DNA from: a bacterium
Lineage (GTDB): Bacteria > CG2-30-53-67 > CG2-30-70-394
Assembly (NCBI GenBank): GCA_024278555.1
Contig: JAJRSX010000148.1
Span: forward strand, 1 to 5,852
Length of the DNA stretch: 5,852 nucleotides
Direction: 5' to 3'
The stretch's first letter is position 1. Each line of letters starts with the position of its first letter. Below, in pieces: positions 1 through 5,852 of the stretch. The position numbers and the translations under genes are program-made. The notes under the pieces were generated by a model. It ran no database searches. It was given only the letters and a program-made list of their open reading frames with translations, and was not told the origin of the DNA.

Positions 1-1
1 C

Positions 2-187
2 CTCCCCCACCTGCCGCGAGAGGTGGTCACCTGGCGCCTCCACTTCTGCATCGGCGCCTTCGCCCACACCCTCTTCCTCGCCGCCACCCCGCCCCCCATG
101 GCCGACCCCGACGCCGGCCTCGACCCGGACCACCTCCTCGCCCTCCTCCTCCCCTTCATCACCGCCGGCATGGAGGCGGAGGCGTGA
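2..187 (+). CDS. TetR/AcrR-family transcriptional repressor, C-terminal fragment (5' truncated by window)
   Basis: The frame is open from the first bases and ends at TGA 185-187, giving 61 residues. It is the ligand-binding/dimerisation end of a TetR-type regulator. The visible segment LPREVVTWRLHFCIGAFAHT (residues 4-23) resembles the 'LP.eel.WRlhFm.Ga..ht' helix common near the C-terminus of TetR proteins that sit beside efflux operons. It is followed by a proline-rich loop and a last helix, HLLALLLPFITAGMEAEA. The helix-turn-helix is upstream of the window, so operator specificity cannot be judged. The stop overlaps the next gene's GTG by 4 bp, so the regulator appears co-transcribed and translationally coupled with the pump. 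This suggests autorepression released by a pump substrate (inference). The family call rests on a short fragment; another all-helical regulator end is possible but less likely. Confidence 0.75.
   Translation, partial: LPHLPREVVTWRLHFCIGAFAHTLFLAATPPPMADPDAGLDPDHLLALLLPFITAGMEAEA
172..176 (+). promoter_or_regulatory. Shine-Dalgarno site for the outer-membrane factor gene
   Basis: GGAGG lies 7 nt upstream of the GTG at 184, inside the last codons of the TetR gene. It supports the non-ATG start at 184 over the ATG nine codons further in (211), which would remove much of the signal peptide. Confidence 0.7.
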
Positions 188-1617
188 GGCGCCGGGTTGT
201 CGCCCTGGCGATGGCGGCCCTGGCGGCCGGCGGCTGCACCGCCCACCACGCCGCCTCCCCCCTGGAGCCCCTGGTCCTCCCCGACGCCTTCCACGAGGCG
301 GCCCCCCCCGGGCGCGGTGAGGTGGGGCCGTGGTGGCACGCCTTTGGTGACCCCGACCTCGACCGGCTGGTGGAGGCTGCCCTGGCCCACAACCAGGAGA
401 TCGCCGCCGCCACCGCCAACCTGGAGGCGGCCGAGGCGGCGGCGGTCGTCGCCGGCGCAACCCTGCGCCCGACCCTCAGCGGCAACGGCCAGGTGAGCCG
501 CGTCAGCCGCCCCGGCTTCTTCGGCACCGACACCGGCACCAGCTACAACCTGTCCCTCGCCGCCGGCTACGAGATCGACCTGTGGCACCGTCTGCGCTCG
601 ACCCGCGAGGCGGCCCGCGAGGCGGTGGAGGTGTCCCGCGACGACCTGGCGACCCTGCGGATCACCACCGCGGCGCAGGTGGCCGACCTCTACCTCCTCG
701 CCGTCGAGGCGCGGGCACAGCTCGCCCTGCTCGATCGCACCATCGCCTCCTTCGCCGAGAGCGAACACACGGTGGAGGCGCGCTACCGCTCCGGCATCGC
801 CGCCGCCCTCGACCTCTACCAGGCGCGCCAGGCCCTCGCCGCGGCGCGCGCCCGGCGGCCGGCGGTGGCCCGCGCCCTCGCCCAGGCGACCCACGGCCTC
901 GCGGTCCTCGTGGGAGAGACCCCGGAGGTGGGGGTGGCGGGCGGCCGCGCCACCCTCCCGGAGCCGCCCCCCACCTCCCCGGCGGGGCTGCCGGCGGACC
1001 TCCTCACCCACCGCCCCGACCTCGCCGCGGCCCTGGCGCGGGTGCGGGTGGCGGACGCCCGGGTGGCCGCGGCGGTCGCCGCCCGCCTGCCGAGCCTCCG
1101 CCTCACCGCCGACCTCGGCCGCTCCTCCACCGCCTTCTCCAGCGGCGCCATTGTCGGCCGCTTCTGGGACATCGCCGCCGGCCTCACCGCGCCGCTGATC
1201 GACGGCGGCCGCCTCAGGGCCGAGGCGCACCAGCGCAAGGCGGAGCGCGAGGCGGCCGCCGCCACCTTCCGGGCGACGCTTCTGCGCGCCCTGCAGGAGG
1301 TGGAGGACGCCCTCACCGCCAACGCCACCGGCGAGCAGGCGGTGGCGCGCACCAAAGAGGGGGTCGCGGCCACCGCCGCCACCTTGCGCGCCGCGGAAGA
1401 GGGCTACCGTCAGGGGGTGAGCGACTACCTGCCGATCCTCACCGCCGAGCAGGCCCACCTCACCACCGAGTCCGACCTCCTCGCCGCCCGCCGCCGGCTC
1501 CTCGCCGACCGCATCACCCTGGCACGCGTCCTCGGCGGGGTGTGGGCGCCGCCGGCTAGGGAGATCGAGACGACCACGGCGCCGACCGGGCGCGGAAAAG
1601 TAGAGGTGGTGCGATGA
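184..1617 (+). CDS. Outer-membrane efflux lipoprotein, NodT/TolC family (OMF of an RND pump)
   Basis: This 477-residue protein has the usual NodT-family length. It forms the trimeric outer-membrane channel and periplasmic tunnel through which the pump releases substrate. Residues 1-17 (three Arg, then an Ala/Leu-rich core) form a signal peptide ending at Cys18; the preceding residues AGG give a loose lipobox, so it is probably an acylated lipoprotein. The family hallmark WWHAFGDPDLDRLVEAALAHN lies at residues 50-70. Two OEP repeats follow (about 52-240 and 270-455), Ala- and Arg-rich coiled-coil helices joined by strand segments. The second carries LLTHRPDLAAALARVRVADA (273-292), RLPSLRLTADLG (301-312), the strand/turn GLTAPLIDGGRLRAE (333-347) and the EEGYRQGVSDYLPIL helix (405-419). 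The GTG start is backed by the SD at 172-176 and the 4-bp overlap with the TetR stop. It is the first of the three pump genes, and a 152-bp gap separates it from the adaptor. No frameshift was seen. Confidence 0.95.
   Translation: MRRRVVALAMAALAAGGCTAHHAASPLEPLVLPDAFHEAAPPGRGEVGPWWHAFGDPDLDRLVEAALAHNQEIAAATANLEAAEAAAVVAGATLRPTLSGNGQVSRVSRPGFFGTDTGTSYNLSLAAGYEIDLWHRLRSTREAAREAVEVSRDDLATLRITTAAQVADLYLLAVEARAQLALLDRTIASFAESEHTVEARYRSGIAAALDLYQARQALAAARARRPAVARALAQATHGLAVLVGETPEVGVAGGRATLPEPPPTSPAGLPADLLTHRPDLAAALARVRVADARVAAAVAARLPSLRLTADLGRSSTAFSSGAIVGRFWDIAAGLTAPLIDGGRLRAEAHQRKAEREAAAATFRATLLRALQEVEDALTANATGEQAVARTKEGVAATAATLRAAEEGYRQGVSDYLPILTAEQAHLTTESDLLAARRRLLADRITLARVLGGVWAPPAREIETTTAPTGRGKVEVVR
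1603..1609 (+). promoter_or_regulatory. Shine-Dalgarno-like run before an ATGA overlap at the end of the OMF gene
   Basis: GAGGTGG sits 4 nt before an ATG at 1614-1616 that overlaps the OMF stop (TGA 1615-1617). The arrangement matches the coupled junctions at 184 and 2984, but the frame it opens is the short one at 1614-1763, not the adaptor itself. Confidence 0.4.
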
Positions 1618-1763
1618 CGGACATCGTGCGAGCTGCGTTGCTTCGCGAACCCCGTGTCTTCCGGGCCGCCGCACCCACGGTTCGCCACCGACGACACGAA
1701 ATCGCGAGCACTCCCCTTCGTGGTCTTCCCCCCCACCCGCCCTCCCCTGCCCCCCTCTCCTGA
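1614..1763 (+). CDS. Candidate 49-codon leader ORF in the OMF-adaptor gap (doubtful)
   Basis: An ATG overlapping the OMF stop (ATGA) opens a frame of 49 codons ending at TGA 1761-1763. It is in the same frame as the adaptor, whose ATG follows 6 nt later. The start has an SD-like run (1603-1609). The predicted peptide begins MTDIVRAALLREPRVF, ends in a Pro/Ser-rich tail, and matches no family I recognise. Codon use argues against an ordinary gene: about 16 of 49 codons end in A or T, including CGA three times and CTT three times, against about 4 of the first 49 adaptor codons. It could serve as a translational leader feeding reinitiation at the adaptor, or be a chance frame left when DNA was inserted at an originally overlapping junction. 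It is reported because it may decide how the adaptor is translated, not because its product is supported. Confidence 0.2.
   Translation: MTDIVRAALLREPRVFRAAAPTVRHRRHEIASTPLRGLPPHPPSPAPLS
1645..1685 (+). repeat. Imperfect inverted repeat / potential RNA hairpin in the gap
   Basis: The left arm GCGAACCCCGTG (1645-1656) can pair with the right arm CACGGTTCGC (1676-1685). This gives a 10-bp stem with a two-C bulge on the left side and a 19-nt loop. The left arm overlaps a perfect 8-bp palindrome, TTCGCGAA (1642-1649). There is no T-run downstream, so it is not an intrinsic terminator. It could be a stabilising or regulatory stem in the mRNA, part of an inserted repeat, or chance in GC-rich DNA. 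Confidence 0.4.
1711..1760 (+). promoter_or_regulatory. C-rich, G-poor tract upstream of the adaptor start (possible Rho-loading region)
   Basis: By hand count this 50-nt stretch holds 33 C, 11 T, 5 G and 1 A. It lies directly before the adaptor ATG and contains no purine-rich ribosome-binding sequence. Unstructured C-over-G RNA is what Rho prefers, so if ribosomes do not cover this stretch it could permit termination after the OMF gene. This is inference; the strand is GC-rich overall and short C-runs also occur within codons elsewhere. Confidence 0.25.
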
Positions 1764-1769
1764 AACGCC

Positions 1770-2987
1770 ATGGCCTCGCGACCGAAGCTCCTCCGCATCC
1801 TCCTTCCCATCGTCGTCCTCGCCCTCGGCATCGGCGGCATGCGGCTGCTGCTGCACGCCCGCAAGCCGCCGGCACCCGCCCCGCACATCACCGCCGGGCC
1901 GGTAGTGGAGGTGGTGACGGTGCATGTCGGTGACCACCAGGCAGTGGTCACCGCGACCGGCACGATCCAGCCACGGCGGGCGGTGGCGATCACCCCGGAG
2001 GTCGGCGGCAGGATCGTCGAGGTCGCCCCCAACCTGGTGGCCGGCGGCCTCTTCGCCGGCGGCGATCTCCTCTTCGCGATCGAGGCGACCGACTACCGCC
2101 TGGCGGTGGAGCAGGCCCGCGCCGTTGCCGCCCAGGCACGGGTGGAGCTCGCCACCACCGCGGGGCGGGCCGAGGTGGCGCAGGGCGAGTGGCAGCGGCT
2201 CCACCCGGCGGGGGAGGCGCCGCCGCCCCTGGTGGTCTACGAGCCGCAGCTCGCCTCGGCCCGCGCCGCGGTGGCGGCGGCCGAGGCGGCGGTGGCCCAG
2301 GCGGAGCTGAACCTGGCGCGTACCCGGGTCACCGCCCCCTTCAACTGCCGGGTCCGTTCCGAGTCGGTGGAGGTGGGGCAGGTGGTGCGGCCCGGCACGG
2401 TGGTAGCGCAGGTCGCCGGGACCGACCGGGCGGAGGTGGTGGTGCCCCTGCCTCCCGCGGCCCTGGCCGCCCTCACCATCCCCCGCGCCGATGGCGGTGA
2501 CCCGACCGGCGGCTCCGCCGCCACGGTGGTGGTCGAGCGCGACGGCCGGCACGACCGGTGGAAGGGCCGGGTGGTCCGCAGCCTCGGGGAGGTGGACGCG
2601 GCAGGTCGCATGAGCCGGGTGGTGGTGGCGGTGGACGACCCGTACCAGCTCCGCCACCGGCAGGCGGGCCGCGCCGATCTGGAGGTGGGGCTCTTCGCCG
2701 CGGTCGAGCTCGCCGGTCGCCCCCTGTCGCAGGTGGTGGCGGTGGAGCGGCGCGCGGTCCACCCCGGCGATCAGGTGTGGGTGGCGACCCCGGAGGACAC
2801 CCTCCAGACCCGCACGATCTCGGTGGTGTGGCGGGAGGGGGAGACCCTCTTCGTGGACCGGGGCCTCGCCGACGGGGAGCGGGTGGTCCTCACCCAACTC
2901 GCCGGCGCCGCCGACGGCCTGCGGTTGCGGCCGGTGGAGCGCGAGGCGACGCCGCGCATCGGCCACCCCGGGAAGGCGGAGAGATGA
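1770..2987 (+). CDS. RND efflux periplasmic adaptor subunit (membrane fusion protein, HlyD/AcrA-like)
   Basis: This 405-residue protein is of usual family length. It links the inner-membrane permease to the outer-membrane channel. Residues 8-27 form a single hydrophobic N-terminal anchor with no lipobox Cys, so it is membrane-anchored rather than acylated. The first beta-barrel/lipoyl part is at about 45-105, with the typical VTATGTIQPRRAVAITPEVG (60-79) and GRIVEVAPNLVAGGLFAGG. An Ala/Glu-rich alpha-hairpin covers about 108-185. The returning lipoyl half is LARTRVTAPFNCRVRSESVE (182-201) followed by VGQVVRPGTVVAQVA. A beta-barrel domain (about 220-315) and a membrane-proximal domain (about 320-390) complete the fold. 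The ATG at 1770 gives the family's normal N-terminus, but it has no Shine-Dalgarno sequence, and an in-frame TGA lies 6 nt upstream. Its stop overlaps the permease ATG by 4 bp. A metal-efflux (CusB-like) role is not indicated: no Met- or His-rich binding region is visible. Confidence 0.94.
   Translation: MASRPKLLRILLPIVVLALGIGGMRLLLHARKPPAPAPHITAGPVVEVVTVHVGDHQAVVTATGTIQPRRAVAITPEVGGRIVEVAPNLVAGGLFAGGDLLFAIEATDYRLAVEQARAVAAQARVELATTAGRAEVAQGEWQRLHPAGEAPPPLVVYEPQLASARAAVAAAEAAVAQAELNLARTRVTAPFNCRVRSESVEVGQVVRPGTVVAQVAGTDRAEVVVPLPPAALAALTIPRADGGDPTGGSAATVVVERDGRHDRWKGRVVRSLGEVDAAGRMSRVVVAVDDPYQLRHRQAGRADLEVGLFAAVELAGRPLSQVVAVERRAVHPGDQVWVATPEDTLQTRTISVVWREGETLFVDRGLADGERVVLTQLAGAADGLRLRPVEREATPRIGHPGKAER
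2971..2976 (+). promoter_or_regulatory. Shine-Dalgarno site for the RND permease gene
   Basis: GGAAGG lies 7 nt before the ATG at 2984, with a further GGAGAG run immediately before the start. It supports the ATGA overlap with the adaptor stop as the true permease start. Confidence 0.6.
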
Positions 2988-5852
2988 ACCGCGCCATCCG
3001 CTGGATGGCGGCGAACCACGTCGCCGCCAACCTGCTCATGCTCGTCTTCGTGGTCGGCGGCATGATCCTGGCGCGCGCCGTGCGCCAGGAGGTCTTCCCG
3101 GAGATCAGCCTCGACATGGTTCACGTGGACGTCCCCTACCCGGGCGCCACCCCGGCGGACGCGGAGCGCGGCATCTGCCTGCCGGTGGAGGAGGCCCTCA
3201 CCGGCGTCGAGGGGGTCAAGGAGATCGCCTCCCGGGCGGCGGAGGGGATCGCCACGATCACCGCCACGGTGCGCGAGGGGGAGGACGCGGACCTCGTCCT
3301 CCAGGACGTGAAGAACGCGGTGGACCGCATCACCACCTTCCCCGACGAGGCGGAGGAGCCGATCGTCTCCAAGATCGTCAACCGGCGGCAGGTGATCTCC
3401 CTGGTGGTCTATGGGGAGCTTGCCGAGCGCACCCTGCGGGAGCAGGCGGAGTCGATCCGTGACGACCTCCTGGCGCTCCCCGAGGTGACCCAGACATCGC
3501 TCTCCGGGGTGCGGCCCTACGAGATCTCCATCGAGATCCCCGAGGCGAGCCTGCGCCGCTACAACCTCACCCTGGACGAGGTGGCCGCGCGGGTGCGCCG
3601 CGCCTCCCTCGACCTCCCCGGCGGCGTCATCCGTGGGGCCGGCGGCGAGATCCTGGTGCGTACCCCGGAGCGGCGGGAGACCGGACCGGCGTACGGCGAC
3701 ATCGTGGTGGTCGCCCAGGCAGACGGCACGACCGTGCGCCTCGGGGAGATCGCCACGGTGCGCGACGCCTTCCGCGAGACCGACACGGTGGCGCGCTTCG
3801 ACGGCCTGCCCGCGGCGATGGTCGACGTCTTCCGGGTCGGCGACCAGACGCCGGTGGAGATCTCCCGCGCCGTCCACCGGTACATCGAACGCAAGCAACG
3901 AGAGCTGCCGCCCACGGTCAAGCTCGCCACCTGGGACGACCGCTCCGAGGTCCTGGCGGCACGCGAGCACCTGCTGCTGAAGAACGCCGCCTACGGCCTG
4001 GTCCTGGTCCTCGTCTGCCTCGGCCTCTTCCTGGAGATCCGCCTCGCCCTGTGGGTGATGCTCGGCATCCCCATCTCCTTTTTGGGGGCGCTGCTGCTCT
4101 TTCCGGCGCTCGACGTCTCCATCAACATGGTGTCGCTGTTCGCCTTCATCATGGCCCTGGGGATCGTGGTGGATGACGCCATCGTCGTCGGCGAGAACGT
4201 CTACGACCACCGCCACCAGGACAAGGACTACCCGCGGGCGGCGGCGGACGGGGCGGTGGAGGTGGGGATCCCGGTGGTCTTCTCGGTCCTCACCACGGTG
4301 GCCGCCTTCCTCCCCCTCGCCTTCATCCAGGGGATGCTCGGCAAGTTCGTCGGCGTCATCCCGCAGGTGGTGGTCCCGATCCTCCTCATCTCTCTGGCCG
4401 AGGCCCTCTTCGTGCTGCCCGCCCACCTGGGGATCGGCAGGCCGCGGGCGGCGGCGCGCGGCCCTCTCGGGGCGCTCGACCGCCTGCGGCGGCGCTTCGG
4501 CCGCACCCTCGACCGGTTCATCACCGGCCCCTACCAGCGCGCCCTGCGCCTCTGCCTCGACCACCGCTACACCACCGCCGCCACCGCCGTCTCCCTCCTA
4601 CTGCTCACCCTCGGGACGATACGTGGCGGCCTCCTGCGCTTCGTGATGATGCCGGAGGTGGATGGCGACGTGATCCAGGTGGCCCTGGAGATGGAGGTGG
4701 GGACGCCGGCGGCGGTGACCGACGCGGTGGCGCAGCGGATCGTCGCGGCCGGTGAGGCGACCGCCGCCGAGTACGACGCCCACCGGCCGGCGGGAGACTC
4801 GGTCCTGCGCCACCTCTATGAGGTGATCGGCGGCACGGTGAGCGGCATGGGGCCGGTAGCCAGCGAGGCCACCACCGGCGGCCACCGCGCCGCCCTCGCC
4901 ATGTTCCTCCAGGGGTCGGAGAGCCGCGGGGTGCCGGCCAAGGAGATCTCCGACCGGTGGCGCGACCGGGTAGGCGAGCTCCCCGGGGTGCGCTCCCTCA
5001 CCTTCCGGTCGAGCGTCGTCCACATGGGGGCGAACATCGACATCCAGCTCGCCCACACTGACCCGGAGCGCCTCTCCCGGGCGGCGGAACAGGTGCAGGC
5101 GACCCTGGCCACCTACCCGGGGGTCCACGACATCGCCACCAACGCCGAGCCGGGCAAGCGGGAGATCCGCCTCCACCTGAAGCCGGCGGCCCGCACCCTC
5201 GGGGTGAGCGAGACCGACCTCGGCCGCCAGGTCCGCGCCGCCTTCTACGGCGCCGAGGCGTTGCGCTTCGAGCGCGGCCGCAACGAGGTGCGGGTGATGG
5301 TCCGCTACCCCGAGACGGAGCGAAAGAGCCTCGCCGACCTCGAACGGCTCCGCGTCCGCACCCCCGGCGGCGGCGAGATGGCCCTCGGCCAGGCGGCGGA
5401 GATGAACGAGGGGCGCGGCTACAGCGTCATCCACCGGTGGGGGCGCAAGCGGGTGATCAACGTCACCGCCGCGGTCGACAGCACCACCACCTCCGCCGGC
5501 GAGGTCCTCCCCGACCTCAAGGCACGTCTCCTCTCCCGCCTAATCGCCGACGACCCGGGCCTCGCCTACGACCTGGAGGGGGAGCAGAAGGAGCAGCGCG
5601 AGTCCATGGGGTCGATGCGGCGCGGCTTCCTCCTCGCCCTCTTCGCCATCTACGCCCTGCTGGCCATCCCCCTGAGGAGCTACCTCCAGCCGCTCCTGAT
5701 CATGGTGGCGATCCCCTTCGGGGTGGTGGGGGCGGTGATCGGCCACCTGGTGATGGGATTCAACCTCTCGATGCTCTCCATCTTCGGGATCGTCGCCCTC
5801 TCCGGGGTGGTCATCAACGACGCCCTCCTGCTCATCGCCACCGCCAACCGCC
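2984..5852 (+). CDS. RND efflux permease, HAE-1 type (AcrB-like), 3' truncated by window
   Basis: The frame is open for 956 codons and runs off the window; a full protein would be roughly 1,030-1,050 residues, so TM11, TM12 and the C-terminus are missing. This is the proton-driven inner-membrane pump subunit. TM1 spans about 13-33, followed by QEVFPEISLDMVHVDVPYPG (35-54) and the porter domain. TM2-TM6 span about 334-485. TM4 carries the proton-relay pair Asp397-Asp398 in LGIVVDDAIVVGENV, as in AcrB Asp407-Asp408. A cytoplasmic amphipathic linker (487-526) leads to TM7 (about 530-546). The second periplasmic half includes GKREIRLHLKP (724-734) and FYGAEALRFERGRNEVRVMV (754-773). TM8, TM9 and TM10 lie at about 883-897, 904-925 and 930-953. 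In TM10 the AcrB Lys940-Asn941 positions are Asn945-Asp946. No CusA-like Met relay was noticed, so a metal pump is unlikely; the substrate is unknown. The ATG overlaps the adaptor stop. No frameshift was found. Confidence 0.96.
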   Translation, partial: MNRAIRWMAANHVAANLLMLVFVVGGMILARAVRQEVFPEISLDMVHVDVPYPGATPADAERGICLPVEEALTGVEGVKEIASRAAEGIATITATVREGEDADLVLQDVKNAVDRITTFPDEAEEPIVSKIVNRRQVISLVVYGELAERTLREQAESIRDDLLALPEVTQTSLSGVRPYEISIEIPEASLRRYNLTLDEVAARVRRASLDLPGGVIRGAGGEILVRTPERRETGPAYGDIVVVAQADGTTVRLGEIATVRDAFRETDTVARFDGLPAAMVDVFRVGDQTPVEISRAVHRYIERKQRELPPTVKLATWDDRSEVLAAREHLLLKNAAYGLVLVLVCLGLFLEIRLALWVMLGIPISFLGALLLFPALDVSINMVSLFAFIMALGIVVDDAIVVGENVYDHRHQDKDYPRAAADGAVEVGIPVVFSVLTTVAAFLPLAFIQGMLGKFVGVIPQVVVPILLISLAEALFVLPAHLGIGRPRAAARGPLGALDRLRRRFGRTLDRFITGPYQRALRLCLDHRYTTAATAVSLLLLTLGTIRGGLLRFVMMPEVDGDVIQVALEMEVGTPAAVTDAVAQRIVAAGEATAAEYDAHRPAGDSVLRHLYEVIGGTVSGMGPVASEATTGGHRAALAMFLQGSESRGVPAKEISDRWRDRVGELPGVRSLTFRSSVVHMGANIDIQLAHTDPERLSRAAEQVQATLATYPGVHDIATNAEPGKREIRLHLKPAARTLGVSETDLGRQVRAAFYGAEALRFERGRNEVRVMVRYPETERKSLADLERLRVRTPGGGEMALGQAAEMNEGRGYSVIHRWGRKRVINVTAAVDSTTTSAGEVLPDLKARLLSRLIADDPGLAYDLEGEQKEQRESMGSMRRGFLLALFAIYALLAIPLRSYLQPLLIMVAIPFGVVGAVIGHLVMGFNLSMLSIFGIVALSGVVINDALLLIATANR

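Larger units (their letters stand above)
1618..1769. other. Intergenic segment between OMF and adaptor genes, atypical composition
   Basis: This 152-bp gap is the only one in an operon whose other junctions overlap by 4 bp. Its left part (to about 1710) is richer in A and T than the flanking genes and carries an imperfect inverted repeat. Its right part (1711-1760) is very C-rich and G-poor. No convincing -35/-10 pair was found, nor an intrinsic terminator (no U-run after the hairpin). It may be a small inserted repeat or a post-transcriptional control region that sets adaptor/permease levels relative to the OMF; the sequence alone does not decide. Confidence 0.6.

Noticed and set aside
410-460. 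GCC/GGC-rich repeats in the OMF gene (and similar stretches elsewhere) as tandem repeats
   Set aside because: They are Ala/Glu-rich coiled-coil codons in a high-GC genome without a fixed repeat unit.
582-1559. 325-codon plus-strand frame inside the OMF gene
   Set aside because: It is an out-of-frame reading rich in Gly, Arg and Pro; the OMF frame has all the family motifs over the same bases.
1645-1685. Intrinsic (Rho-independent) terminator after the OMF gene
   Set aside because: The stem is interrupted by a bulge, has a 19-nt loop, and is not followed by a T-run.
1761-1763. In-frame TGA as a readthrough or selenocysteine codon giving a 457-residue adaptor
   Set aside because: The adaptor starting at 1770 already has a normal N-terminal anchor, the upstream codons do not look like protein-coding sequence, and no selenocysteine-insertion hairpin follows the TGA.
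1654-1905. 83-codon plus-strand frame across the gap and the adaptor start
   Set aside because: It runs out of frame into the adaptor, has a Ser/Pro-rich low-complexity product, and has no ribosome-binding site.
1425-2966. 513-codon open frame on the minus strand spanning the OMF-adaptor gap
   Set aside because: Both ends lie opposite clearly coding sequence. The part reading the gap in reverse shows no recognisable domain, and there is no sign of a separate minus-strand gene.
2771-4564. 597-codon open frame on the minus strand
   Set aside because: It is the antisense of the permease and adaptor genes. Its product is a low-complexity run of His, Arg, Asp, Glu and Gly with no recognisable domain, as expected opposite strongly G/C-ending codons.
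4598-5434. 278-codon open frame on the minus strand
   Set aside because: It is a shadow of the second half of the permease, whose sense frame is unbroken and family-typical throughout.
2984-5852. Heavy-metal (CusA/CzcA-type) RND permease
   Set aside because: The TM4 Asp-Asp pair with VVGENV, the subfamily motifs in the second porter half and the absence of metal-relay methionines fit an HAE-1 drug/amphiphile pump better.

Overview
The window is a GC-rich stretch, about 70-75% G+C by eye, with strong third-position G/C bias (CTC, GTC, GCC, GAG and CGC dominate). It carries one co-directional operon on the + strand. The encoded products are an outer-membrane efflux lipoprotein, an inner-membrane-anchored periplasmic adaptor and an RND permease. 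This requires a double-membrane cell, so the source is a Gram-negative bacterium, most likely a high-GC proteobacterium. Nothing in the window fixes the taxon further.

Layout, left to right: (1) 2-187, the last 61 codons of a TetR/AcrR-type repressor whose DNA-binding part lies upstream of the window. (2) 184-1617, a NodT/TolC-type outer-membrane factor starting at a GTG that overlaps the repressor stop by 4 bp. (3) 1618-1769, the only intergenic gap (152 bp). Its composition differs from its neighbours, and it holds an imperfect hairpin, a C-rich/G-poor tract and a 49-codon open frame. (4) 1770-2987, the membrane-fusion (adaptor) protein. (5) 2984-5852, the HAE-1-type RND permease, starting at an ATGA overlap with the adaptor stop and cut off by the window end within transmembrane segment 10.

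Together the three structural genes make a complete tripartite proton-driven exporter: the permease picks up substrate in the inner membrane and periplasm, the adaptor bridges the periplasm, and the outer-membrane factor forms the exit duct. The TetR gene at the head of the same transcription unit suggests an autoregulated, ligand-induced pump. Substrates cannot be read from the sequence; the permease looks like a drug/amphiphile exporter rather than a metal exporter.

I see no previously undescribed system here. Two points deserve a second look. One is the OMF-adaptor junction, where an ATGA start with a Shine-Dalgarno-like run opens a short frame that stops 6 bp before an adaptor ATG with no ribosome-binding site of its own. 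The other is the permease's TM10, which has Asn-Asp where AcrB has the essential Lys940-Asn941. No tRNA, rRNA, CRISPR array, insertion sequence or convincing promoter was seen.
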